Part shown: in pieces, positions 1 to 10,699 of the stretch
Layout of the letters: each line of letters begins with the position of its first letter
Numbering within the stretch: position 1 is the stretch's first letter
DNA from: Zygnema cylindricum
Taxonomy: Eukaryota; Streptophyta; Zygnematophyceae; Zygnematales; Zygnemataceae
Reading direction: 5' to 3'
Assembly: GCA_037447655.1 (NCBI GenBank)
Contig: JBBHKE010000323.1
Location: forward strand, 507,484 to 561,983
Length of the DNA stretch: 54,500 nt
The notes under the pieces: generated by a model
The model's database searches: none
The model's input: the letters and a program-made list of their open reading frames with translations, nothing else
Told to the model about the DNA's origin: nothing
Translations under genes and position numbers: made by a program

Positions 1-349
1 TACTTTTATGTGCGGCAATGTAATATGATAGGTGATGTTCATCGGTTTATAGAGTTTTATAGAGACATAGGACTTAGAAAAATTTGGTAGATAGGACCCT
101 CTCTCCCTGTGAGCTTTAATACAAAAGGTCAACTTTGACCCTCTTAACTTACTGCTCAGGGGAGAAAATTTAGAGATTCTTTTTCCTATCGACTCACGGG
201 AGTCTTGCCTTCACTAGAGTGAAGTTGGTCAAAGTTTTTCTCTGCCACGATGGCAGTTATTCTTGCTAAAACAGAATAGGGTCAAGGTTAACGTAAAGGC
301 TTCTTACAAGCTGTCAATTTTGTGGACCTATGGAGGTATTAGAGTTGTA
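1..349 (+). repeat. 5' LTR of element A (3' third only)
   Basis: Aligns with 5080-5423, 47264-47613 and 52670-53017. Shared landmarks are the purine/pyrimidine block 'aaaggtcaactttgaccct' and the 'ctatggaggt' end. The terminal CA has become TA. An ATG at 330 lies in frame with gag across the LTR end. Confidence 0.9.
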
Positions 350-1470
350 CGTTATGGGCCCACTCTTTAAGGTACCCACCTTTAATTGAACTAGATTCAT
401 ATAGTGGGAAAGTATGATGACAAAAGCTCTATGCGAAAAAAAGGTTTTGGGGGATAGTGACTGGAAAAGTGGGGCGTCCATCAAGTCTTAGAATCCCTCC
501 TGGGTTTGGAGGAAGCAGATTCACAAGGAAAGCAAATCCATCTCCAACGGAGGAGACAAAGAAACGATAGGTGTTGGAGAAAGGAACGGAGAAGGAGACG
601 ACCACACCAATAGCAACTAGTTCGGCATTCATCTCACCTATTCGGAGAAACGAGGAGAATGATAGTGATGCGTGGGACTTCAACAATATGGTGGCAAAGC
701 ACTTCATCCTCCGCCATCTTACTCAAGGGCTTGCATGTCCTCATTTGCATGTAGGAAAGGCATCCCATCTTTGGATGGCTCTGATAGAGATGTATCGAAA
801 TGGTATGATTCAACATAAATAGTTGGTTGATCAGAAAGTTAAGCAGTATGTATACAAATGGGGGAAGAAGTTGGATTTTTGCAATGAGCTTGCTACAATT
901 TTCATGAAGCTTTAGAGTGTTGGAAAAGATTTTAGTGAGAAAGAATAGGTTAACTGTTTACTGATGAAGTTACCGGATGAGTTCGAGAACATAGTCAACC
1001 GTGTGGAGGACTTGCCGAACTCAAGGTAGATATAGAACTCAATGGTAGGAATGATTCTCGTTCGGGAGAATATGATTGAGATACGAAGGGGTGGAAAGAG
1101 TGGGAAAGCTTTGGCAGCTAGAACCGATTGGAGTAACAAGGATTCTCGGAGACCGGTCAGAAATTACGCAGGGGGGGAGCAGAAAAATCATACAGACGAT
1201 TTCGGACCAAGGCCTCCGAAGGGTTTACGTCATTTTTGTAAGAAACTAGGGCACTATATGGCGGAGTGCACAAAACCAACCTAACTTCCCTTAAAGGAGG
1301 GGCAAACCGGTGTACCTCTAAGAGGAAAGAAAAAGGCCCTTGTGACACAGGTACATGAGGTGGAATCCGAAGACGAGGACGATGAGCTCCTATTGGATGA
1401 GGAGTTGGAAACGACAAACGAGGTAGAAACAGAAGCAAAAATGTGCTTTCGGTGGATTCAAATGTGAAGC
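330..1470 (+). pseudogene. gag of element A (nucleocapsid, broken)
   Basis: Copia Gag forms the virus-like particle in the cytoplasm and binds RNA. Frame from the LTR ATG (330) or PBS ATG (354) gives the copia N-terminus with the FN and YW-like positions, interrupted by stops at once. The central Gag helical region is readable around 690-1020 (motifs HFILRHLTQGL, LWMALIEMY). A zinc knuckle near 1220-1284 reads HFCKKLGHYMAEC; the first Cys of CCHC is Arg here. An acidic tail (EDEDDELLLDEELE) follows. Frames shift several times, so no single ORF remains. Confidence 0.8.
351..363 (+). promoter_or_regulatory. primer-binding site of element A, half-tRNA-iMet type
   Basis: GTTATGGGCCCAC follows the LTR end (349) after one base. 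It is complementary over 13 nt to the anticodon stem-loop of plant initiator tRNA-Met (GTGGGCCCATAAC), not to its 3' acceptor end. Drosophila copia and yeast Ty5 are known to prime from this internal region. The ATG at 354-356 is in frame with gag. Confidence 0.8.
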
Positions 1471-2000
1471 ACGCTAGATTGTAGATTCAGGTGCCTCCAT
1501 GCACATGTTTAAGGATAAACACATATTCACTAAGATAAGAAAGATTCCCACCGTATAGATAGAGTACGGGGATGGGAGGATAGTCATTACTACTCTTGTA
1601 CGATCGGTAGATCTAAAAGTGTTGGTAGAAAGAAAGACATCCATAGTTACATTCTTCGATGTATTGTTTATTCTGGAGCTGAACAAAAACCTCATCTCTA
1701 CGTATGTATTAGATGATAAGGGTTTTGATACTAGCACTAGGAAATGAGTCTTTACTGCTAGTTTTGAGGAGGAAGTTTATTTCACCGCTGAAAAAGGTAG
1801 CCAAGGGATGTTTAGGCTGATTTTAAGCAATGAAAAGAAGAAACTTTATTATGCTGGTGTTCATGATATAATGATGTAGCATAAGAGGCTTGGGCATGTG
1901 ACTCCACATAAGTTAAGAGAGATGAAAAAGATGGGAGTGGTGGAAGGGATTCAGTTCGGTTTGAGTGAGAATCTAAGTGATTGTAGTGGAGTCCTTGGAG
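1471..2000 (+). pseudogene. protease and GAG-pre-integrase of element A
   Basis: The aspartic protease box VDSGASMHM is intact near 1480-1510 and is followed by the usual beta-rich stretch (DGRIV, LNKNLIST). A GAG-pre-integrase segment follows with HKRLGH near 1880, where the expected Trp before it is a stop. Several in-frame stops are present. The matching part of element D is 48730-49260. Confidence 0.85.
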
Positions 2001-2500
2001 TCCAACACCAAAAGACAGTTCCAGAAAACCCAGAACAGAATGGGTAGCTGAAAGATTAAATAGGACACTAAGTGATAATGCTAGATGTATGTTGTCAGAT
2101 AACAAGATAGGAAAAAGGTTTTGGGGAAAAATAATTAACTGTGCTAATTACCTCAAAAATAGAGTTCTTACTTCAACTAAAAAAGATCAAACACCTTATG
2201 AGAGATGGACCGGCCGGAAACCAGACTTATCTCACTTAAAGGTTTTCGGGCGTCGAGTATCCAGTCTAAATATAAATCTGTCTAATTGGAAGCGAGATCT
2301 TAAAGGAAAACCAGGATACTTATTAGGATATCATGAGGATGTTAAAGGATATAGAGTTTATGATCTAAAAATGGAAGATATAATCTTAGTAAAGTATATG
2401 GATGAAGGAAAGTTTGTGGATCCTTTCAAATACACAAAGTTAGTAAAAATCAGATTTGAGTCAGAAAATTCCGATGACTTTGAGCTTCCTATCTAGGTTT
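2000..2500 (+). pseudogene. integrase C-terminal half of element A
   Basis: Reads QHQKTVPENPEQNG, then ARCMLSDNKIGKRFWG and the copia 'PYERWTGRKPDLSHLKVFG' signature, ending near 2496. The catalytic Glu (NPEQNG) is present. The zinc-binding HHCC and both catalytic Asp residues are gone: compared with element D (49255-49581), about 320 bp are deleted at 1990-2000. A repeated GGAGTCC flanks the deletion point. Confidence 0.85.
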
Positions 2501-2759
2501 TAGAGAAGATGACATTCTTGCAAGTACAAATCTGAGCGAAAAGGACTCGGCTGCATAAACTCTAGTGACAACTCTACCAAAAGCGGAAGACGTGGTGGAA
2601 ATTGATTCGGAATCAAGGGATAGGGGAGAAGCCAAGATTGTTCGAAAGAACCCACGAGAACAATCTATTCCGGCCACAGATTTTGAGGGGTAAGGAGAAG
2701 TTGCAAAAGATTACAAGAAAAATAGGTTAATAACAAGGTAACAAAACTATCTAATCAAG

Positions 2760-3550
2760 ATCAACCTCAGACTTATGGAGAGGCGATGACTTGTCCAGAA
2801 AGGAACCAGTGGAAGACAGCCATCAATAAGGCGATAGCCTCAATTATGGCAGCTGATACATCTGAGCTGGTGGATTATCAACCTAACCGCAAACCAATGG
2901 GTTGTAAGTGGATCTTCAAATTAAAACTGAACCCGGATAACAACATTGAGTGTTACAAAGCCCGATTAGTGGAAAAAAAATTTACACAGAAAGAAGGAAT
3001 CGACTATGAGGAAACCTTTGCCCCGGTCGTTAGATTTCCCTCTGTGCGTATACTTCTAAGTCTGGCAGTAGCGAAAGACATAGAGGTGCATCAGATGGAC
3101 ATCAAGACAACCTTTTTGCATGGAGAATTGGAAGAGGAGATCTTCATTCCACAACCCGAAGGATTTGTGGAGGAAAAAGAGGAGAGTAAGGTATGCCACG
3201 TGATTAAATCTCTTTATGGTTTAAAACACGCGCCATGACAATGGAATAAAAAGCTTGATGAGTTTCTAACAGGTCTATGATATATCCGGATCACCTCAGA
3301 TCACTCAATCTATGTTTTTGAAGATGACGAAGGTGTTATATTTATTGCAATTTATCTTGATAATTTGCTTGTTTTAAGTAAATCAATGGAAAAAATTAAT
3401 AAACTGAAAACAGATCTTAAGGAGAGATTTGAAATGAAGGATATGGGGGAAGCAAGTTATATTTTGAGAATTCAAGTAGAAAGAGACTAAGAAAGAAAGA
3501 TTATAAGATTGACTCAAAAGGAAGGAATAGGGAATATGCAGAAAAAATTT
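2760..3550 (+). pseudogene. reverse transcriptase of element A
   Basis: RVT_2 domain that copies element RNA into DNA. Starts at PERNQWKTAI and contains GCKWIFKLK, YKARLVEKKF, EGIDYEETFAPVVRF, HQMDIKTTFLHGELEEEI and KSLYGLKHAP. The catalytic YVDD box reads YLDN near 3352-3363, so the second Asp is lost. Stops occur at about 3236, 3278 and 3488. The first 150 codons stay open (2786-3238). Confidence 0.93.
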
Positions 3551-4330
3551 CAATGGATAAAGCTAATAGTTTTACAACTCCAATGGAGTTAAAGAAGGGA
3601 AGTGAGGGTAGTGAGGAAGAAGGAGTCATAGTCTTAGACAAGGAATTAAGTATTGAAGAACAGAAGTTCATGCAGACTATTTCTTACAGGCAAGAAGTGG
3701 GAAGCCTAATCTATTATATGAATTGTACCCGGCCGGATTTAGCTACAACACTAGGAGTGCTGAGTAGAAGTCTAAATTCTCCAACTAATAAGGATCGGGA
3801 GGCAGCTAAGAGAGTCCTTAGATATTTGATAGGAACTAGGGAACTATGGTTGCATTTGGGTGGGGAGAATACTGATATCACTACATGGAGTGATGCTAGT
3901 TATGGTGATGCTCTGATGAGGAGATGTACTTCTAGATATGTATTATATGTGGGTGATGTGGCTTGCTGTTGGAGTAGCAAACAACAAAAGGTTATTGCTC
4001 AATCCACCATGGAGGCTGAGTATATGGCCTCTTGCTCTGCTGTAAAATAATTGATGTGGGTCAAGTCTTTGCTTGGTGAGCTTGGTTACCTTAAGAGTGG
4101 TGTGCAAATTTTTTTTTGTGATAATCACGCAGCAATTGCTATTTCTACCAATCTTAAACATCATTTTAAAGGGAAACACATGGAATTTACACTCAGCTTT
4201 GCTAGAGAGAAAGTATAAAACAAAATAATCAGTTTAGAGTACTGACTAGATAGCAAGATGGTAGCAGATATGATGATTAAACCTGTGCCTTCCCCTAAGC
4301 TAATTTTCAGCAGGGAGAAGTGTGGTCTGA
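3550..4330 (+). pseudogene. RNase H of element A
   Basis: Connection and RNase H domain, which removes RNA from the hybrid. Readable blocks are GSLIYYMNCTRPDLAT, WSDASYGD (first Asp), MEAEYMA (Glu) and FCDNHAAIAI (second Asp). Premature stops lie near 4048, 4216 and 4243. Long open stretch 3553-4050. Very close to element D at 51182-51901, which keeps more of the C-terminus open. Confidence 0.92.
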
Positions 4331-4360
4331 ATTTTAAGATTGACTAGAAAATAAAGAGAG

Positions 4361-5423
4361 TGTAGAAATCGATGATTCTTTTAGTATTTTCTAGGTATAA
4401 ATTGAAATACAAAAAGAAGTCAAGGCAATCTGCCTTTAACTTCTCTCTCCAACTCCCACACTTGTTGCAGTCACTGAGAAGTTGGAGAGGAAGCTACAGC
4501 CATGGCTACCTAGGCTATCCAGAAGTTTACAGGAAATAGATTAGTTGATTCAAAGATACTAGTTTATTTACCAAAAAGGGATGATGTCAGATCCTGGATT
4601 TGATCTTGGTACCTGCTGTCCGTAGACCGCTGGTAGCCAGTAGACTTAACCATTAAGTCTAGGACTAGTGTTACATGTTATATGGTTTGATATTTATTTA
4701 ACTGTTACCACGTAGGATAATTCATTTAACGGAAATTGTTTACGGGATACATAGATCCGGTTAAGTAAAGTACGGATTACGGTATGGATAAGAAACGAGT
4801 ACCGCGCATTTGTTTCTTTAACGAAACAAATACCGCGCAAGTATTTATGATGGATACGATTGAAATCTGCATTTAATCGGACGGCCGAGAAGAAAGCCGA
4901 GATTGCAAAAGAGAATCTCGGCGGTTTGTGGTCATTTCCAAATCAGATGACACGTGGCAGGATGACGTTGGATCTCGGCATCTCCGGGGATTAAGGGACC
5001 GAATCAAGATATGACATGTGTCGATATTTAGGCCATGTCGTACAATATCCGTACATAAAGTACACGGGTAGTTGTACTTTTGTGTACGGCAATGTAATAT
5101 GATTGGTGCTGTACATCAGTAGATAGATTTTTCGAGAGAGATATGACTTACAAAAATTTGGTATATAGGACCTTATCTCCTAGAGAAATTCTATACAAAA
5201 GGTCAACTTTGACCCTCCATAACTTACTGCTCAAGGGAGCAAATTTAGAGATTCTTTTTGCTATTGACTGAAGCGAGTCTTCCCTTCACAAAGGTGAAGG
5301 TGGTCAAAGTTTTTTCTGCTAGGATGGTTGTTATTCTTGGTGAAACACAAAGGGGTCACGGTTATCCTAGAGGCTTATTCCAAGCTATCCATTTTGAAGA
5401 CCTATGGAGGTCTCAAAGTTGCA
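4361..5423 (+). repeat. 3' LTR of element A
   Basis: 1063 bp, TGTAG...TTGCA. It is preceded by a purine-rich tract (4347-4360), a mutated form of the AAAATAAGGGGAG tract of element D. Aligns end to end with 46565-47613 and 51959-53017. Contains the antisense tRNA-like module at about 4590-4665 and the conserved ATGGAGGTCTCA at the 3' end (from 5404). Confidence 0.95.
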
Positions 5424-5546
5424 GTTTACTCTAATATATTAAAGTATTCTATATTGGGTTATGTAGGCGATAATTATTTGAGCGATAAATATGATTAATA
5501 AACTACATAGACGTACAAAGACTATTAGTCCGTATATTTTGATGTC
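5424..5546. other. spacer between elements A and B
   Basis: About 120 bp of AT-rich DNA with no coding or structural signal recognised. It continues after element B at 11751, which is the other half of B's target site. Confidence 0.6.
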
Positions 5547-5551
5547 ATTAT

Positions 5552-6541
5552 TGTTGGATTTTGAAATCTATATTTCAGTTGATAGGGCTGTGAGAGGAGA
5601 CTAAAAAACTTAGAATATTTTCTAAAATCCTTAGGTGTAATATTTACCTGTATTAGTGTTACAGTAGCAAAAGTACAATAGAGTGTATTGTACTTCTACA
5701 AGTACACGTATCGAGAAGAGAAGTTATTGCAGGTATTTCGGAGTGGCGGGGACATCCACTTATGCGTGTCAAAAATCATACTAACGGTTTTCGGTGAATT
5801 TGACAAGTGCAGACCGAGCCGAACATTTGGGATTGTACTGTACAAAATCAAAATAATATTGTTTATACGAGATAGATTCAACGAGAGCGATTAAAGTGGG
5901 ACCATAATGACTGAGTGCGCCGTATGCACTTAGGACGTTCGTACCATCGAATCAACATCCATCTAGATTTTTGCGGCTAATGCTGACTAATTATAGTCAA
6001 CATTAATTGTATGGACAATATCTATAAATATTTGGAAAACAATAAGTCAACGTTTAGTGAATAAATTAATAGTGTTACACTGTTCATTTAGCGATAAGTA
6101 GTAATTAGGGTTTTGGAGGTACTCACGATACAGTAAAGTACAAGCTGGATACTTTGTCGTAAGTCACAATAGTACTTTAGTTTAGTCACCCGAATGAGTT
6201 TAGTGTTGTAAATACTAACTATGAGTACATAGTTTAGGACTTAGTCAAATTTGTATCATCCACTTTTGGGAATATGATTTTCAAAGGGCAACTTTTGGGA
6301 AAATTCCATATATCATATCTTATGGTTTACTCGATTATTTAGGCTGCAATTTTGGGAATTGTCGGTTTAATATTTTGTGTATCACTGTGACAAATTTGAG
6401 GTATATTCGGTTTTTTAGTCATATTTCGTGTTGGATCAAAGTTGGTTGTTAGTAGGTGTTTTGATAGTTTCAGCTGTTTTTAATGTCTACTTCCACTACT
6501 ACTATTGGTCCTCCTCCTGCAACGGTGGTTTTAGAACAACA
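5552..6541 (+). repeat. 5' LTR of element B
   Basis: 990 bp, matching 10700-11750. Carries one copy of a 65-bp segment that is doubled in the 3' LTR. Its last 59 bp (from ATG 6483) are open and code the Gag N-terminus. Confidence 0.95.
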
Positions 6542-7480
6542 GGTTATGGGCCTTTCGTCAATAATTCCTATCTTCAATGGCCAAAAGTATGTGAATTGGG
6601 CGGCGATGGTGGAATCGTCGTTTGAAATTGTTGACTTATTGGGGGTATTGGATGGCTCCGTTGATGAAACAAATCCAAGTTGGGCGAAAAAAAAATCAAT
6701 GGCAAGAAACAATCTAATCCTTTGTATTTCAGAAAATCTGGTCATGTCTTAACTGAAAATGAAAAAGGCGAGCAAGATTTGGACATCACTCAAATATGAT
6801 TTTGAGAAAGCGAATGTTCAAGAGAAGCTCTTGGTGGCTGGAAAAATTTAGGGATACAAATACTCAGGGGGAACCATGGTTGAGTATTGTGACAATTTTC
6901 ATGCACTTATTAGTGCACACTCTTATGCCTCGGGGTCATTTTCTAAGTTTCAACATGCAGCTCTACGTATTAGAGGTCTCCCTAGTAGCATGAAAGGTGT
7001 GTCTATTCAGTTAAAGAGTCATGATAAAGCTAGTTAGTCATTTAAGTTAGCTTATTATCTTATATTGTAGGAAAATACTAATACTAAAATCTTTGAAGGA
7101 GAAGGAAAGGTTGAAGCTTTTGCAACAGACTTTGACAAAAGAAATCATATTAATCAAAAGAAGCGTCAGTTTAACTAAAATCAAAATCAACTTAATTAGT
7201 AAAAATAGAGGCACAATATGCCAACTTTTACTAGTTTTTATTGTACTGAGAATGGTCATGGATACAGAAATTATCCTAAGATGAAAAAGGAAAATCGGAT
7301 AGGATTATACAGGCCAGGTTGGAAGCAAAGCCAATATCACAAAGGCTTTTTTGGAAATCCCACTCGTGGAAATGCTCTTTTTTCAGCTTTTGCAACTGAT
7401 GCAAATGAGTATTTGAGCTTCAATGAGCAAGAGGAGGCGGAGTTATTTGCTATGGCAACAGCCATTAAGGGTCTAAAAGA
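6483..7480 (+). pseudogene. gag of element B
   Basis: Open from ATG 6483 in the LTR, through the PBS ATG (6546), to 6752. The N-terminus is Ser/Thr/Pro-rich (MSTSTTTIGPP), then VMGL at the PBS, then the copia Gag start IPIFNGQKYVNWAAM. After 6752 the frame shifts, but Gag helices continue (DNFHALISAHSYASGSFSKF near 6890). A degenerate zinc knuckle (FYCTENGHGYRNYPK, 7237-7281) lacks two of its three Cys. Gag binds the element RNA and builds the particle. Confidence 0.85.
6542..6552 (+). promoter_or_regulatory. primer-binding site of element B, half-tRNA-iMet type
   Basis: GGTTATGGGCC directly follows the LTR terminal CA. It is complementary over 11 nt to the anticodon loop region of initiator tRNA-Met (GGCCCATAACC). 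The ATG (6546-6548) is in frame with the open frame that began inside the LTR. Confidence 0.82.
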
Positions 7481-8073
7481 TGCACGATGGATCATGGACA
7501 CGGGAGCGTTGGCCCAAATATGTTGGAACAAGGCGACTTTTAAGATTTGTGGAGCAAACATCTCCAAAAAGTATCTACTATGCTTATGGCATGAGTGTTC
7601 AAACCTCAGCTCACGGTGATGTATGTTTGATGATAGATTTGGGGGGAAAGTCGGTAGAGAGAATCCTTCACAATGTTTTGTATGTTACAAACTTTAAGAA
7701 GAATCTTTTTTCTACATCATTCGTGGAGAGGAAAGGCTTTCAAGTAATTCTGAAAAAAGGTAGACAGGTTTTTAGCAAGAAAGGGAAAGTAGCACTAACA
7801 AAAACTAGAGATGCTAGAAAAACATACTGGATGGACATGGCTGAATATAAAGAAAATGATGTTCTTTACTCTAGTGTCAAATATGATAATGAGTTATGGC
7901 ATAAAAGATTAGGACATTATGATAGTCTTAAGAAAATGGTGAATTCGGGAAAAGTTGATAGACTTTCTCTCAGTTCTCATCCTTTAAAATCATGTGATTG
8001 TTGTTCACTTGGCAAGATCCAAATATCGGCACTTCCACACGAAACAGACAATATATCGGAGAAAATTTTGTAG
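7480..8073 (+). pseudogene. protease and GAG-pre-integrase of element B
   Basis: The protease catalytic box WIMDTGA lies at 7489-7509 with its Asp intact. After a frame change the strand-rich part follows (VERILHNVLYVTNFKKNLFS, 7650-7710). The GAG-pre-integrase segment reads ELWHKRLGHYDSLKKM (about 7890-7940) with a CDCCSLGK zinc-type end (about 7992-8015). Open from 7480 to 8073 in one frame. Confidence 0.87.
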
Positions 8074-8740
8074 CTAATACATTTTGATGTTCTTGGTCAT
8101 TCACAAGTGGCTTGAGCTGGAGGTGTCCACTATATGGTTACAGTCGGAGATGACAACTCAAGGTACACCAAAGTTTACTTCATGCAACATAAAAGTGAAG
8201 TGTAAACTAAATTCAAACACTATAAAAAAAGGGTGGAAAACCTTCATGGAGTTCCAATCTTAGCGTTGAGATCCAACAATGGGGGAGAATACATATAAAA
8301 GGAATCGGAAGAGTTTCTCCTTCAGGAAGGTATCAATCACAATCTTACAGTTCCCTATACACTAGAACAGAATGTCTTTTCTGAGAGTTTAAATAGGACA
8401 ATGACAGAGAGTGCTCGGTCCATGCTTGCAGATTAAGGGCTAGATTTGAAATTTAGGGGTGAAGCACTTAACTATGTTGTTTATATTAAAAACAAAATTG
8501 CTTCTAGACCCGTTACAACTACACCTTATGAGCTTTGGACAGGGGAGAAACGTGATGTTAGTCACTTTAAGATCTTTGGCAGCAAGTGCTTTATTCTAGA
8601 CACTTCACAGAATAGATTGAAAATTGAGGCTAAGGGCTTACCTAGGATTTTCATGGGGTATGATGATAATGCAAAAGGGTTTAGAGTTTTTGTATTTGAA
8701 AAACACAAAGTGATTATCTCTAAGAATATCCAAATTTAAG
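8073..8740 (+). pseudogene. integrase of element B
   Basis: Reads HFDVLGHSQ (first Asp), LRSNNGGEY (the second catalytic Asp is Asn), then VPYTLEQN (Glu present) and the copia signature PYELWTGEKRDVSHFKIFGS (about 8524-8583), ending at 8739. Stops occur at 8073, 8115, 8205, 8298 and 8436. The loss of the second Asp would abolish strand transfer. Confidence 0.87.
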
Positions 8741-9071
8741 ATGAACAGGATTCGGTTGACTAATTTAAAGTGCCAGATCCACCAGCAAAGGAAAAATAGG
8801 AATATGTTATTTTTCACCATACATAGGGAGTCTACTTTCCACCGGCAAGTGGGACATCTCTTCCTTCACTTCCTCTTGTGCCTTCACAAGATGCTTCACC
8901 ACAAATTGCGTATCAGTCAAAAGGAACCGCTATAGAGTCAGTACGAGCTTAGGTCATGGTTTCAAACAAAAGAGAAAAATAAAAGGTTGACGACGATTTC
9001 AACCTTGGAATTTCCGGGAGGAAAGAGATCTAGCAGCCGTCTGCAATCAAACTCTCACTTTGTTTTTTTGT

Positions 9072-9780
9072 CAGCTACAAATGAGCCTCTTACGATTTAG
9101 AAGGCCTTCTCATCACTTGAGAGAAATCAGTGGATCAAGGCGGCAAACGATGAAATGAAGTCTATTAGGGAGGCATAGACATAGGAGTTCGTGGATCTTC
9201 CTCTGGGCAGAAAAGCCATCGACAGCAAATGGGTATTTAAGGTGAAGCTAAAACTGGACAACACCATTGAAAGGTATAACGCTATACTAGTGGCCAAAGG
9301 GTAGAATCAAAAAGAAGGTATTGACTTTGAAGAAACCTTCTCTCCAGTTGTCAAAATCTGTTAATCTAGGGACGATAGAGAATATGGTAATACATCAAAC
9401 GGATGTTAAATTGGCCTTCTTGCATGGAGTGTTAGAAAAAACCATTTATATGAATTAACTTGAAATGTATGTTGAAAAGGGAAAGGAAGAATTAGTTTGT
9501 AAATTGATTAAATCTTTGTATGGGCTAAAACAAGCCTCAAGGAATTTGAAGTTAGATGAGTTTTTGACTAGGCTAGGCTTTAAGAGAGTTAGCTCAAATC
9601 ATTCTGTATATGTTCTACAAAGAGAGGATGGGATAATTTACATTGCTATATATGTGGATGATCTTTTATTAATAAGTAAGTCAATGGATGAAATAAACCG
9701 CATTAAAGCAGCTTTAAGGTCTACGTTTGAGATGAAAGACCTCGGAGAGGCCAAGTGTATCTTAGGTATATAGGTATAAA
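9072..9780 (+). pseudogene. reverse transcriptase of element B
   Basis: Begins with ERNQWIKAANDEMK (about 9121), then DSKWVFKVKLKLDN, EGIDFEETFSPVVK, HQTDVKLAFLHGVLE and KSLYGLKQAS. The YVDD box is intact (IAIYVDDLLLISKS, about 9643-9685). A gap near 9360 and stops at 9303 and 9456 break it. Open from 9465 to 9773. Confidence 0.92.
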
Positions 9781-9794
9781 GAGACAGTAACAAA

Positions 9795-10668
9795 ATGTTA
9801 ATTACGTTGACTCAAAAAGAAGCAATAAGTAACATGATGGAAAGATTTGAAATGAATTATGTGAATGGATCTGTAACTCCCATGGAATTCAGGCAGAAAT
9901 TGCAAGGAATTGATTCAAACTCAAGCATAATGTTTTGTGAGAATGTAGAGATAGGGAAGGAAGAGTTTATGACTTTAAAGCCATATAGAAAGGTAGTTGG
10001 AAGTTTTATATATTTTATGAACTATATGAGACCTGATGGTGCAGCAGCTGTAGGAGTCTTCAGTAGAAGTTAGTGGGAGTCTTTAGTAGAAGTTTGCAGA
10101 ATCCTAAAAAGGCAGACTGGGAAGCAGCAAAAACGGTGCTGAGATATCTTGTAGGTACTCGAAATCTTAAGCTTTAACTCGGAGTAGGAAAGGTGAAAAT
10201 ACAGACGTGAAGCGATGCTAGCTATGTAAACATGCCAAGCTGGAAATCTACAAACAACTTTGTTTGGAAGATTGGAGATGGAACTTGCTGTTGGAGTAGC
10301 AAATTACAAAAGGTTAAAGCTCAATCCACAATGGAGTCAGAATATATGGCAGCAGCTTTCGCCCTGAAGGAGCTCTTATGGGTCAAGTCCATTTTACATG
10401 AATGTCTATTTTACGAGAACTTGGGTATATGCAAACAGGTCCTCAAGCTATCAGGTGTGACAACCAGGCAGCCATTGCAATTCCCTCTAACCCCAACCAT
10501 CAGTTTAAGAGCAAACCCATGGATGTTAGACTTCACTTTGTTAGAGAAAAATTACTTGCCAAAGTCATTAAATTGTGTTATTTAACGGATGAGAAGATGG
10601 TGGCTGACATGTTAACAAAGCCCTTGCTACTCCTAGGTTGTAGTTTTGCTGAAGGGCTATTAACCTAA
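9795..10668 (+). pseudogene. RNase H of element B
   Basis: Connection domain MNYMRPDGAAAVGVFSRS, then SDASYVNMPS (Asp), MESEYMAAAF (Glu), IRCDNQAAIAI (Asp) and the tail MVADMLTKPL ending at 10668. A short tandem duplication near 10050-10095 (GTAGGAGTCTTCAGTAGAAG and its copy) puts a stop in the frame. Frames change again at about 10400. Confidence 0.9.
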
Positions 10669-10699
10669 GTGAATAAGTGAGTCTAAAAATCAAGGGGAG

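Larger units (their letters stand above)
1..5423 (+). mobile_element. Ty1/copia element A, 5' end outside window
   Basis: LTR retrotransposon relic. The partial 5' LTR (1-349) matches the end of the complete 3' LTR (4361-5423). Between them lie gag, protease, integrase, reverse transcriptase and RNase H in copia order. It is close kin of element D (46565-53017) along its whole length. It is dead: many stops in all domains, about 320 bp of integrase core missing near 1990, and the RT box mutated. A target duplication cannot be tested because the left end is cut; the 5 bp after the element read GTTTA. Confidence 0.95.
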
